64,000 bases of DNA from CAWGMT01 sp963823675 (lineage in GTDB: Bacteria > Planctomycetota > Planctomycetia > Isosphaerales > Isosphaeraceae), in NCBI GenBank assembly GCA_963823675.1, contig CAWGMT010000011.1:248001-312000 (forward strand), read 5' to 3'. The translations under genes and the position numbers were made by a program. The stretch's first letter is position 1; each line of letters starts with the position of its first letter. The notes under the pieces are model-generated. The model was not told the origin of the DNA, did no database searches, and saw only the letters and a program-made list of their open reading frames with translations. Below, one piece after another: positions 7,788 to 15,299 of the stretch.

Positions 7788-8900
7788 CTAAGCCTCGAAA
7801 GAAGGAGTGAATTCGGTAGTGAGCTCAAAGAACTGGTGGAGCGTTTCGGACCGATCTTCCCAGGCAACCCGCGTCTGGATCTGGCCCCTCTCGACGATGA
7901 AGGCGACAACCATTCCGGGGCTTCGCTCCCGGCACACGCGGTGATACACGACATCACCGAATTCGAATGGCAGCCGGACGGTCCGCGGTTGGCGTTGGTC
8001 GCTCATGGTCGTGAGACCTGGTACTCCAGATTTCGATTCCGCGGAATATACTGCCCCGCGCTCTTCTTCCCAGCCAAAGGCGTAATCGCCGATGTGATAG
8101 AGCCGGAAGGAAGCGTCGATCATCACCGGCACGCCGATCTGCCGGCAGCGCCAGCAGAAGGAATAATCTTCGCCGAGGTAGCGGGTCTCACCCTCCTCCT
8201 GGACGATCGCCGGCTGAAAGAACGGCCAGGCGTGGGTGTGAGCGACCCGGCAGAGCGGCAGCTTCAATTCGTCGCGCATCCGCCGCAGAAAATCCACTTT
8301 GATCCGCAGGAAGCCGGCGCCGACCTTGAAACAGGGGACCGGCTCGGCGGCCCACTCCCCCATCTTGATCGAACGGACATCCGGCCCGAAATCGGCGTTG
8401 AGCTGGCCGTTGCCCAGCTTCTTGGCCGCGTAGACGCCAGCGACGACCGGCTCGGGCCGCAGGAATAGCCGCACGGCGTCGGCCGGGTCGAACATCATGT
8501 CGGAGTCAATGAACAGAATCGATTCCAGATCCTCGCGAATCGCGTCGCTCGCCAGGATGTTGCGCGTCACATCGATCGCCGACGCGCCCTTCGAATAATC
8601 GACGCGGATTCCGAGGTCCTCGAGCCCTCGCAGGCAATGGTACGTATCGGTGTCAATGAACCGGTGGACCGGCACATAGACCACGTGCTTGGCCAGGTCC
8701 AGGACCCCTGACAGGTCAGGGGTCTGGGTGGCGGGTGACGGGTGGAGGGTGGGGGGAGAAGAATCCCCCGCCTCCGGGTTTCCGGTCCCTTCACCCGCCA
8801 CCCGCCACCCGCCACCCGTCCTGCGATGCTCGACGACGCGGCGGTCGTGCGGCTCGGCCGGCCGGCGGCGTTCACGGAAAAGGCGTTTGGGTGGCTTCAT
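7788..8900 (-). CDS. GT-A-type glycosyltransferase with repeat-derived N-terminal insertion
   Basis: Starts at the ATG at 8900 (MKPPKRLFRERRRPAEPHDR). The catalytic part begins near HVVYVPVHRFIDTDTYHC. SILFIDSDMMF contains the acidic DxD-like motif, and YLGEDYSFCWRCRQIG resembles the ED(Y/W)-type catalytic region of phage-borne family-2-like transferases. KVGAGFLRIKVDFL lies between them. Residues ~28-58 are translated from a GGGTGGA-type hairpin at nt 8,726-8,820 (GGGWRVAGEG, LHPSPATQ). It probably modifies a host or virion glycan. The acceptor is unknown. It is divergent from the small plus-strand gene at 8,992. Confidence 0.7.
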   Translation of the reverse strand: MKPPKRLFRERRRPAEPHDRRVVEHRRTGGGWRVAGEGTGNPEAGDSSPPTLHPSPATQTPDLSGVLDLAKHVVYVPVHRFIDTDTYHCLRGLEDLGIRVDYSKGASAIDVTRNILASDAIREDLESILFIDSDMMFDPADAVRLFLRPEPVVAGVYAAKKLGNGQLNADFGPDVRSIKMGEWAAEPVPCFKVGAGFLRIKVDFLRRMRDELKLPLCRVAHTHAWPFFQPAIVQEEGETRYLGEDYSFCWRCRQIGVPVMIDASFRLYHIGDYAFGWEEERGAVYSAESKSGVPGLTTMSDQRQPRTVRLPFEFGDVVYHRVCRERSPGMVVAFIVERGQIQTRVAWEDRSETLHQFFELTTEFTPSFEA

Positions 8901-8991
8901 CTTCTTGCGACGTTGACCCGAGCTCGCGGAGGACTTAACATTGTTGTGCGAGTTGTCAACAGTTGTGTTGCGGGCAGAGAAGGGATAGGCC

Positions 8992-9345
8992 ATGGCCACG
9001 TTGAACACCATCCGGGACCGCCTCCATGCCCAACCATTCCGCCCATTTGACCTCATCCTGGTCGACGGCACGCGCTACACGGTCCGGCACCCGGACTATC
9101 TCTCGATCGCACCGGTGCAACGGCCTCGCGACGTTCTGTACTACCACGTCTTCGAGAACAGCGATGAGTACCAAAGCCGATTCATCGATCTGAACCTCAT
9201 TCTCGAAGTCGGCGTTCCCAGCGAGGAGACCTTCCAACGCGCCCGGCCGCCCGCCCCCCCGCGCCCGGTGCACCGCCGCCCACACCCTAACGAGGCGGGA
9301 TTCCTCAGCCATCCGCGAAGCGAACAAAGGACAAAGGACAAATGA
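8992..9345 (+). CDS. Conserved planctomycete-type small protein (DGTRYTVRHPDYL)
   Basis: The only convincing plus-strand gene in the phage module, 117 codons from the ATG at 8992. The N-terminal 80 residues (RDRLHAQPFRPFDLILVDGT, HPDYLSIAPVQRP) resemble a small beta-rich protein family that I recall as scattered through planctomycete genomes; its function is not known. The last ~12 codons (PRSEQRTKDK) are translated from a GGACAAA heptamer arm, so the natural C-terminus has been replaced or extended. A divergent promoter is expected in 8,901-8,991. It may be a moron-type insertion. Confidence 0.6.
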   Translation: MATLNTIRDRLHAQPFRPFDLILVDGTRYTVRHPDYLSIAPVQRPRDVLYYHVFENSDEYQSRFIDLNLILEVGVPSEETFQRARPPAPPRPVHRRPHPNEAGFLSHPRSEQRTKDK

Positions 9346-9357
9346 CAAAGGACCAAC

Positions 9358-10119
9358 TCACGGCCACCCGCGGTAGTTTTGGGCCAGTCCCGGACCGACC
9401 GACTCGACATAGAGCGTCCCCGCGTTCGCGTCGATGAGAGTTCCCATCTCCTTGCAGAGCGTGTCGAGCATCGCGAAGGTCGCGTGACATTCCTGGAGCC
9501 GGCGAATCGTCGCCCCGAAGGGCGCCGGGCGCCCCGCGTTGAATTCCTCGATCACCGAGCGCAGGTTGCGGAACGGCTCCTCGAGGTTGCCGGTCTTGCA
9601 GGAACGGATCATCTCGATCATCCGCTTGCGCGTGTTGCCGTTGGCATCGACGAACGTGAGCCCCGCTGTGTTGACCGTCGGCGGCTGCACGGCGTACGAG
9701 TTCGTGGGCGCGGGCGCCGTGAGCACGGTGGTCGCGGTCGTGACGCCGGTTGCGCAGAGGAGGAACGGCCCCGTGCTCGACGTGCTGATATACAGATTGC
9801 GAGCCGTGTTCCCTGTCTGCAAGGTCGGGTACGTGACCGTCAGTTCCTGTCCCAGCGTGATGCCCGTTCCGCTCGAAACAGGCGACGCGGTCGTCTCCCC
9901 GAAGCCATTGGTCTCGGTGCAGACGACGTAGTAGTCGGTGGCCGCCGGCAGCGTGTGGCCGCTTCCCGAGGCGGCGGTTGTCGGAGCCGAACTGGGCGCC
10001 GCGGTCGGCGTCAGCGGCTGCTGAGCGATCAAGAGCTCAAGATGCCCCGAGGCGCCGCCCGCCTGAAACTGGGCGAAAGTCGTCCCCGAGGCCGTGATGG
10101 AAGGTGCGGTATAGGCCAT
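9358..10119 (-). CDS. Phage structural protein, two-part, unknown family
   Basis: 253 codons from the ATG at 10119 (MAYTAPSITASGTTFAQFQA). Residues ~1-155 are Thr/Ser/Ala-rich with FN3-like strands (TDYYVVCTETNGFGETTAS, ARNLYISTSSTGPFLLCATG). Residues ~160-253 are helical (KRMIEMIRSCKTGNLEEPFRN, LQECHATFAMLDTLCKEMG). The start lies just after ACGGACC/AAAGGAC heptamers. An apparent upstream extension is translated repeat and rejected. Position beside the capsid gene suggests a head-fibre, decoration or completion role. Confidence 0.6.
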   Translation of the reverse strand: MAYTAPSITASGTTFAQFQAGGASGHLELLIAQQPLTPTAAPSSAPTTAASGSGHTLPAATDYYVVCTETNGFGETTASPVSSGTGITLGQELTVTYPTLQTGNTARNLYISTSSTGPFLLCATGVTTATTVLTAPAPTNSYAVQPPTVNTAGLTFVDANGNTRKRMIEMIRSCKTGNLEEPFRNLRSVIEEFNAGRPAPFGATIRRLQECHATFAMLDTLCKEMGTLIDANAGTLYVESVGPGLAQNYRGWP

Positions 10120-10367
10120 TGGTCCGTTGTCCTTTGTCCTTTGTCCTTTGTCCTTTGTCCGTTCAGAGCCGCGTCCCGCGAGCTTTCCCCGCCTTCTCCC
10201 CAGGGGGAGAAGGTGGCCCGAAGGGCCGGATGAGGGGGCGACCGAGCGACCCGTCCCGCGAGCTTTCCCCGCCTTCTCTCCAGGGGGAGAAGGTGGCCCG
10301 AAGGGCCGGATGAGGGGGCGACCGAGCGACCCGTCCCGCGAGCTTTCCGTCACGCGGAGCGTGATGA
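10120..10367. repeat. Heptamer arm, two 81-bp-type units and a short GCGTGATGAC palindrome
   Basis: 10,122-10,162 is a left arm (GTCCGTT, GTCCTTT units) without its partner. 10,180-10,340 holds two units of the 81-bp repeat. 10,350-10,375 has TCACGCGGAGCGTGA, also found near 17,365-17,390. Confidence 0.8.
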
Positions 10368-10784
10368 CTACATCGCAGACAGAGCGGCGTCGGGGGCGAC
10401 GCCCACCGTCCCGTCCCCCAGCGGCAATACCCCCGTGTCAAAGTCGCACATCACCTCGTAGGGGCGTTTCCGCTTGTCGATCCCGAACGCCTCCCAGGCC
10501 TCGTCGAGCATGGCGGTTGATGCCGCGGCCAGCATGTGGAGCTTCTGGAGCTCGAGCTCGGCCTGTTCGAGCGTGCCCCGGATCTGCGAGAGCTCCGGGC
10601 CGCCGAAGACGGGCCGGCCGTCCTCCTTCCGCGCTCGGTGAAATCGCTCGCAAAGCTGCGAGACGAGAACCTGGACGCGGAAGATCTCGGCGTTATGCCG
10701 TGCGCGATCGGCGAGGACCTTGGGAAGCCCAAGCCGCGCGGCCTGGGCATCGAGATAATGGGGACTGCCGCGGAATCGCCACAT
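10368..10784 (-). CDS. Helical phage protein next to capsid gene, unknown
   Basis: 138 codons from the ATG at 10784 (MWRFRGSPHYLDAQAARLGL). It is largely helical and charged, with an ELSQIRGTLEQAELELQKLH coiled-coil-like stretch, followed by DEAWEAFGIDKRKRPYEV and a Gly-rich tail. Small helical proteins just downstream of a capsid gene are often head-completion proteins, but nothing specific is recognised. An 83-bp D-type hairpin separates it from the capsid gene. Confidence 0.55.
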   Translation of the reverse strand: MWRFRGSPHYLDAQAARLGLPKVLADRARHNAEIFRVQVLVSQLCERFHRARKEDGRPVFGGPELSQIRGTLEQAELELQKLHMLAAASTAMLDEAWEAFGIDKRKRPYEVMCDFDTGVLPLGDGTVGVAPDAALSAM

Positions 10785-10799
10785 ACGTCGCTTCGCTCC

Positions 10800-10892
10800 G
10801 TGAGTGGAGAGTGGAGAGTGGGGAGTGGGGAGAACGGAGCCAATAGAATGGGGTCTTCTCTCCCCACTCCCCGCTCCCCGCTCCCCACTATT
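10800..10892. repeat. Heptamer hairpin, GGGGAGT type
   Basis: The left arm is GAGTGGA, GAGTGGA, GAGTGGG, GAGTGGG at 10,802-10,832. The right arm CTCCCCA/CTCCCCG units spans 10,859-10,889. The loop is about 26 bp. The arm sequence is unrelated to the GGACAAA type but has the same 7-bp period. A single arm of this type lies in frame inside the portal gene at 15,688-15,721. Confidence 0.85.
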
Positions 10893-10894
10893 TG

Positions 10895-12060
10895 TCAGTT
10901 CGCCGAGAACGCCGTAATTCCCTCGACCCAGGCGTGGTGCGATTCATTCACGACCTCGATCGCCATTTCGGCGATCCAGTCGCCTTCCACCATGTCGCCC
11001 CGGTTCCCGCGCAGGTTCCAGTACGGGTTCCGCTTGTTGCGGATATACACCTCGCTCGAGGTGAGGGCGATCGCCGTGTACGGCCGCAAGAGCGGCGCTT
11101 CGACGATCGTGACCCCGTGCAGGAAAGGCGCTTCGAGGACGTTGATCGGCGTCCCGAAGACCGTCTCGCCGGCCGGCACGCGCTGGATGGCCTGGCCCCA
11201 GGTCGCGAAGCCGCTCATGAAGTTGGTCGACACGACGAGCAGATCGGGCTCGCCGCCGTTACTCCGGGCGGCCTGCAACGTGTCGCGGATCAGGTCGGTC
11301 GATCCGTACGCGCTGGCGTTGGTGGGGCTGGTCGTGGTGTTGGTCTGCAAGATGTACTTGAGCCCGTTCATCTTGGCCGTGGTCCCGGCCGCGTCGTTCG
11401 GGCGCCTGCGCGATGCCGTAATACACGCAGCTCTCGATGTCGTCCACCATGTTCTGGAGCTGAACGGTCATGTTGAAGTCGAATGGCGTCTGAATCCCGC
11501 CCGGCATGACCTGCGCCTTCGCCGTCTGGGCCGAGCCGCCGATCTGAACAGGAAACTGAAACGTCTGCGCAGTACTGGGTCCGCGAGACGCCGATGGTCG
11601 TGAGGCCGGTCTGGTTGACCTCGCCGCCGGTGCGGCTGTTGCCGATCAGGTTGACCGTCGATCCGCTCGCGACCGAGGTCGTCGCCGTGGTGCCGGCAAC
11701 CCCGCGGATCACCGTGACGGTCTGAGACCCGGTCGGGTCGCCGCTGATCTGGACGTACTCGCTCGCTCCGCTGGTCGAGTCGATGAGCTGGAGGACGTCG
11801 TGATTCATCAGGAACGTGGCATCGCCCAGCGAGAGGCCCGTGGTCGTCGAGGCGGAGACCGCGGCCGTGACCGTGGTCGAGCGCGCCCGGTACTTGTGGG
11901 TGTACATCAGAAAATCGACGCGCTCGACCGGGACATACGGCAGCCGGGTCACGAGCGGGTTGCGGTTCGCAAACCAGTTGCGAATCGCGACCGTCACATC
12001 ATTGCGGGCCTCGACGCCCGCTTGCTGGGTACCGAGATAGCCTTGAAGGAAGTCAGCCAT
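10895..12060 (-). CDS. Major capsid protein, SU10-like, broken into three frames
   Basis: From the ATG at 12060 (MADFLQGYLGTQQAG). The product has LVTRLPYVPVERVDFLMYTH early, a Thr/Ser-rich beta insert in the middle (SASTTTGLSLGD), then MPGGIQTPFDFNMTVQLQNM, and a C-terminal core with STDLIRDTLQAARSNGGEPD, LLVVSTNFMSGFATW and IRNKRNPYWNLRGNRGDMVE. These are features of the HK97-fold capsid proteins of the SU10 type. The frame shifts by one extra base near 11,573 (after RTQY) and again near 11,400 (a CCC tract, after GIAQAP); repaired, it reads continuously for ~388 residues. It lies downstream of the scaffold gene, as expected. Confident as capsid; intactness is uncertain. Confidence 0.7.
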
Positions 12061-12215
12061 TGTTGCAATTGTCAGTTGTCAGTTGTCGGTGTTGTCAGTT
12101 GCCCGTCGTCCGTTGTCCGTTGCAAAAATCCCGGCAGCTCAGGCTAGCCTCAGCCATCCGCGAAGCGAACAACGGACCACTGACCACTGACCACTGACCA
12201 ACAATCTGGCTCCTG
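12061..12215. repeat. Heptamer hairpin, ACGGACA/ACTGACC type
   Basis: The left arm spans 12,066-12,122 (GTCAGTT, GTCCGTT units). The loop contains CCCGGCAGCTCAGGC and CATCCGCGAAGCGAAC. The right arm spans 12,167-12,201 (ACGGACC, ACTGACC). It shares the loop of the GGACAAA type but has different arms, and sits directly upstream of the capsid start codon. Confidence 0.85.
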
Positions 12216-12508
12216 ACTCTCCTACGTGCAGCATTCGCGGTTCTCATGGCGCTGCGAGCCACGGCCGGCTTGCCCTCGAAGGGCGTTCGGATTTGCGATT
12301 GCACTTCTCCCCCCAAGGGAGAAGGTGGCCCCCCTTCTCCCCAGGGGGAGAAGGTGGCCCGAAGGGCCGGATGAGGGGGCGGTTTACCCGTGTTGTCAGT
12401 TGTCGTGCGAAATTCCGCCCGTTATCCCGCCCGAAAGTGCCCGGCAGCACCGCCAAACTCCCGCATCTCGCACGACAATGCTCATTGTCGTGCCGGGTTA
12501 GTCCTTTG
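12216..12508. repeat. Intergenic repeat block between scaffold and capsid genes
   Basis: 12,300-12,385 is one and a half units of the 81-bp repeat. 12,470-12,490 has a short GACAATGCTCATTGTC palindrome. No gene is supported in this interval. Confidence 0.7.
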
Positions 12509-13411
12509 TCATTGCCCTTCGGGCGTCCCTAGTCCTTTGTCCTTTGTCCTTTGTCCTTTGCTAAAGGCCCCGTTTGTCCCAGGCTCGCCTCGGGCATCCG
12601 CGAAGCGAACAAAGGACAAAGGACCAGGGACAAGACAGGACAACGTCCAAGCTTGCTTGACGCCCACGCGGCCAAGTCCAAACCCCTGCTTCATATCGCG
12701 GCTCGGATCCACGGCCACTTTGTTCTTGGCGATCTCTTGCATCTGAAGAATGATCGCCTCGCTGAAGTTCTTGGGCTCGGCCGCCGGCGTCGGATTGGCT
12801 GCCGGCGTCGGGGCTGCGTTCGCGCCGCCCGCTCCTGCGCCGCCCGCCCCGTGCGGCCGGAGGAAGTGGGCGAACTCGGGCTTGCCGAGTGTGGTCGCGA
12901 CATGATCAATCGCCGAAACAAACGCCGGCGTGCGGACGACGTAGCTCTCGCCTTGGGCCTCGACCTGGAGCTGCCCACGCAGGATGGCGGTCAACTGGTC
13001 GGTCGTGCCGGGCAGAATCGCGTGCATGGACAGGGCCTTCGAGAGCTCATTGTCGAGGGCATACCGCTTGGCTCGCTCCTCGGAGCGCATCCGCGCCTGC
13101 GCCTCGGCCGCGAGCTTGGCCTCGCTCTGCTGCTGGATCGACTTGAGCGCTTCCTCGACCTGCCCCTTGGCCGCGAGCAGCCGCGCCTGCTCGGCCGTGG
13201 CCGCCTCTTCGCGCTGCCGGGCCTCGGCCTCGAGCTGCGCCAGCCGCGTCTGGCTGGCCATCAGGGACTGGAGCTGCTCATGCGGAATCGGCACCAGCGC
13301 CGGCGGCGCATTCGGATCAGCCGGCGGCGGCGCGGCCGGCGGCGGGGCCGAGTCTAAAACGACGGCCGGAGCAGCCGGGGTGGGAGTGGAAGGATTGGGA
13401 TCGAGAGGCAT
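12509..13411 (-). CDS. Scaffold-like phage protein with repeat-derived C-terminus
   Basis: 300 codons from the ATG at 13411 (MPLDPNPSTPTPAAPAVVLD). After a Pro/Ala-rich leader comes a long charged coiled coil (LEAEARQREEAATAEQARLL, RMRSEERAKRYALDNELSKA), an Ala/Gly/Pro linker and AIILQMQEIAKNKVAVDPS. This layout matches GP20-like minor/scaffolding proteins encoded between portal and capsid genes. After GRVGVKQA the frame reads straight into a GGACAAA hairpin (12,511-12,640), so the last ~45 residues are translated repeat up to the stop at 12,509. The native C-terminus was probably near residue 255. Confidence 0.65.
   Translation of the reverse strand: MPLDPNPSTPTPAAPAVVLDSAPPPAAPPPADPNAPPALVPIPHEQLQSLMASQTRLAQLEAEARQREEAATAEQARLLAAKGQVEEALKSIQQQSEAKLAAEAQARMRSEERAKRYALDNELSKALSMHAILPGTTDQLTAILRGQLQVEAQGESYVVRTPAFVSAIDHVATTLGKPEFAHFLRPHGAGGAGAGGANAAPTPAANPTPAAEPKNFSEAIILQMQEIAKNKVAVDPSRDMKQGFGLGRVGVKQAWTLSCLVPGPLSFVRFADARGEPGTNGAFSKGQRTKDKGLGTPEGQ
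12511..12640. repeat. Heptamer hairpin, GGACAAA type, overlapping 3' end of scaffold gene
   Basis: Left arm AGTCCTTT plus GTCCTTT units at 12,530-12,560; loop TAAAGGCCCCGTTTGTCCCA and GCATCCGCGAAGCGAAC; right arm AAAGGAC, AAAGGAC, CAGGGAC at 12,609-12,636. A GTCCTTTG half-unit also occurs at 12,501. Confidence 0.9.
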
Positions 13412-13415
13412 AGGT

Positions 13416-13757
13416 TCCTCGAACTAAAGGACAGACTCGTTTCGTTTAACCCGGAGCCAACGGCGACGGCGCCAGGAAGGCGTTCCTCGAACGAAAGGAC
13501 AGACTCGTTTCGTTTAACCCGGAGCCAACGGCGACGGCGCCCGGAAGGCGTCCCTCGAACTAAAGGACAGACTCGTTTCGTTTAACCCGGAGCCAACGGC
13601 GACGGCGCCCGGAAGGCGTTCCTCGAACGAAAGGACAGACTCGTTTCGTTTAACCCGGAGCCAACGGCGACGGCGCCCGGAAGGCGTTCCTCGAACGAAA
13701 GGACAGACTCGTTTCGTTTAACCCGGAGCCAACGGCGACGGCGCCAGGAAGGCGTTG
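13416..13757. repeat. 68-bp tandem array, five copies
   Basis: Units recur at exactly 68 bp (GTTTAAC at 13,444, 13,512, 13,580, 13,648 and 13,716). Each joins GTTTAACCCGGAGCCAACGG to GGCGTTCCTCGAACGAAAGG ACAGACTCG. Here only one half of the palindrome is present per unit, in contrast to the 124-bp array. It fills the gap upstream of the scaffold gene. Confidence 0.9.
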
Positions 13758-13759
13758 TC

Positions 13760-14338
13760 TCAATCGACCGCACAATGATTCCAGTACGTCCCGCTGCCGC
13801 CGCACGCCGCGCACGCCATCGGCCCATACACGCCCTCGGCGAGCCACTGCGCCCCGTGCTGCCATTCATTGCGCCCGCACCGCCGGCACGGCTGGCCGCC
13901 CGTGAAAGGATCGCTCGGCCCCGGCGCGACATACACCGCGCAATACCCGCGCCCGTCGCACGTGTCGCACCGATACGCGGCCCGCAGCGTACGATTGAGC
14001 CAGTACCGAACCTCCGGCCTATACTCGGTCGCCCGCGCCCGGAATAGCCATCGCGCAGCCGATGGGTCGCCGGCGACGATCGCCGCCAGCTCGGCCCCGG
14101 CCTTCGCCCGCTCGGCGTAGCGATCGGCGTCGAGACGCTCGATCAGTCTTGTCAGTGGTCCGTTGTCCGTTGTCCGTTGCATGCCGGACCGCACAATCCA
14201 CCCCTCGACCGCCGCTTCGAATTCGACATCGAGCGCCCGGCCAGTCGGCGCCGGCGCGGCGTCGCAGTCGTCGGCGCGCGATGGGCGAAACGCCGACAGG
14301 AACGCGATCAGGGCCCCGAGCAGGATCAAGGACTTCAT
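13760..14338 (-). CDS. Secreted protein with DnaJ-type cysteine motifs
   Basis: 192 codons from the ATG at 14338. MKSLILLGALIAFLSAFRPS is a signal peptide. The middle is helical (ERLDADRYAERAKAGAELAA). The C-terminal 90 residues carry CDTCDGRGYC, CRRCGRN and CAACGGSG, close to the CxxCxGxG zinc-finger motifs of DnaJ. Between the signal and the helix, GMQRTTDNGPLTR is translated from an ACGGACA heptamer arm at nt 14,150-14,182, inserted in frame. A role in virion assembly as a disulfide/zinc protein is possible but unproven. Longer upstream starts run through a 54-bp duplication and are rejected. Confidence 0.55.
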   Translation of the reverse strand: MKSLILLGALIAFLSAFRPSRADDCDAAPAPTGRALDVEFEAAVEGWIVRSGMQRTTDNGPLTRLIERLDADRYAERAKAGAELAAIVAGDPSAARWLFRARATEYRPEVRYWLNRTLRAAYRCDTCDGRGYCAVYVAPGPSDPFTGGQPCRRCGRNEWQHGAQWLAEGVYGPMACAACGGSGTYWNHCAVD

Positions 14339-14446
14339 GGTGCGGGCCTCAGTAATAAGGATGACGCCGATGCCGATGGTGAGCATGGTGCGGGCCTCAG
14401 TAATAAGGATGATGCCGATGCCGATGGTGACGATCCTGCCCGGGGT
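14339..14446. repeat. 54-bp direct duplication
   Basis: Two near-identical ~54-bp copies containing CATGGTGCGGGCCTCAGTAA and GCCGATGCCGATGGTGA lie head to tail. The 3' end of the glycosyltransferase gene (from 14,397) lies inside the second copy, which encodes its His-rich end (RHHRHRHHPYY). Confidence 0.75.
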
Positions 14447-15236
14447 CGCACCGGCCGCCCCGTCGATCTTCCGGCTTTTGCAACGGACAACTGGCAACGG
14501 ACGACTGACTATTCGAAGGCCCGAATGCCCGAGTCGTCCTCCCGCACCAGTTCGCCCCTTGCGCCGCCTGTTCACTTTCGAGATGCAGGACGATCACCTC
14601 GGGCAAAAGCTGGCGATACCGCCGGTCCCACTGGAGCGCGAACTGCACGTCGGTCCGCGCGGCGTCGCCGTGATTGAGCGGATAGCGTTTCTGGTGAAAC
14701 CCGCGGTCGATCATCGCGGAGCCGTGCCAGAGCTGGAAGAAACCAATCGGAACGTAGCCGTGTAAGCAGGGTACGTGGCGTCCGCCAACGGATCCCGCAT
14801 TATGGAAACACTGTACGCAGCCGTAACGGTGATTGTCCCATCCACCCGCATCGCGAATGGCTCGCCAGGCCTCCCAGCCGACGACGTTGCACCGATCGGC
14901 GCCATAGATCGTTCGTTCATCGAGATGAGCCCAATCGAGGTAACAGCGAAACCCGCGCGGCAAAACGACGTCGGCGTCTAAATGAAGAATCCAGTCCCTC
15001 GCCCCGATCTGATCGAGCGCCCGCTGGATCAACCGCGCCTTGTTGAACGGCCCGTCGCGCCGGTGCTCCTCCGAGAGCACGTGCCGGATCGACATCTCCT
15101 TGCAAACCCCGCGCGTCTCATGATCGTCGGGCGACGTGACGACCACCAGGTCGTCGACGAGCGACCGATTGGCACGGGCGGTTTCCTTGAGGAAATCCCC
15201 GTAGCCGATGCAGACTGTGATTGCCTCGACCCTCAC
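14397..15236 (-). CDS. GT-A-type glycosyltransferase
   Basis: 279 codons from a GTG at 15236 (MRVEAITVCIGYGDFLKETA). DWILHLDADVVLPRGF contains the DxD motif expected for nucleotide-sugar/metal binding. SLVDDLVVVTSPDD and CVQCFHNAGSVGGRHVPCLH support a small family-2-like fold. The last ~50 residues after VLHLESEQAA are low quality: they include a heptamer-derived segment (nt 14,478-14,515) and a His-rich end from the 54-bp duplication, so the native C-terminus has been altered. It lies between portal and zinc-finger protein genes. Substrate unknown. Confidence 0.65.
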   Translation of the reverse strand: MRVEAITVCIGYGDFLKETARANRSLVDDLVVVTSPDDHETRGVCKEMSIRHVLSEEHRRDGPFNKARLIQRALDQIGARDWILHLDADVVLPRGFRCYLDWAHLDERTIYGADRCNVVGWEAWRAIRDAGGWDNHRYGCVQCFHNAGSVGGRHVPCLHGYVPIGFFQLWHGSAMIDRGFHQKRYPLNHGDAARTDVQFALQWDRRYRQLLPEVIVLHLESEQAAQGANWCGRTTRAFGPSNSQSSVASCPLQKPEDRRGGRCDPGQDRHHRHRHHPYY

Positions 15237-15247
15237 TCGGAACCCTC

Positions 15248-15285
15248 GCCTCGTTTAACCCGGAGCCAACGGCGACGGCGTAAGA
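15248..15285. repeat. Half copy of the GTTTAACCCGGAGCC repeat
   Basis: One arm of the palindrome described in the 124-bp and 68-bp arrays lies in the short gap between portal and glycosyltransferase genes. Confidence 0.75.
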
Positions 15286-15299
15286 CAAACCGGCCGCGC

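Noticed and set aside
11390..11580. Programmed frameshifting in the capsid gene
   Set aside because: No slippery heptamer followed by a pseudoknot-like stem was seen, and similar one-base breaks occur in host genes such as rsmH.
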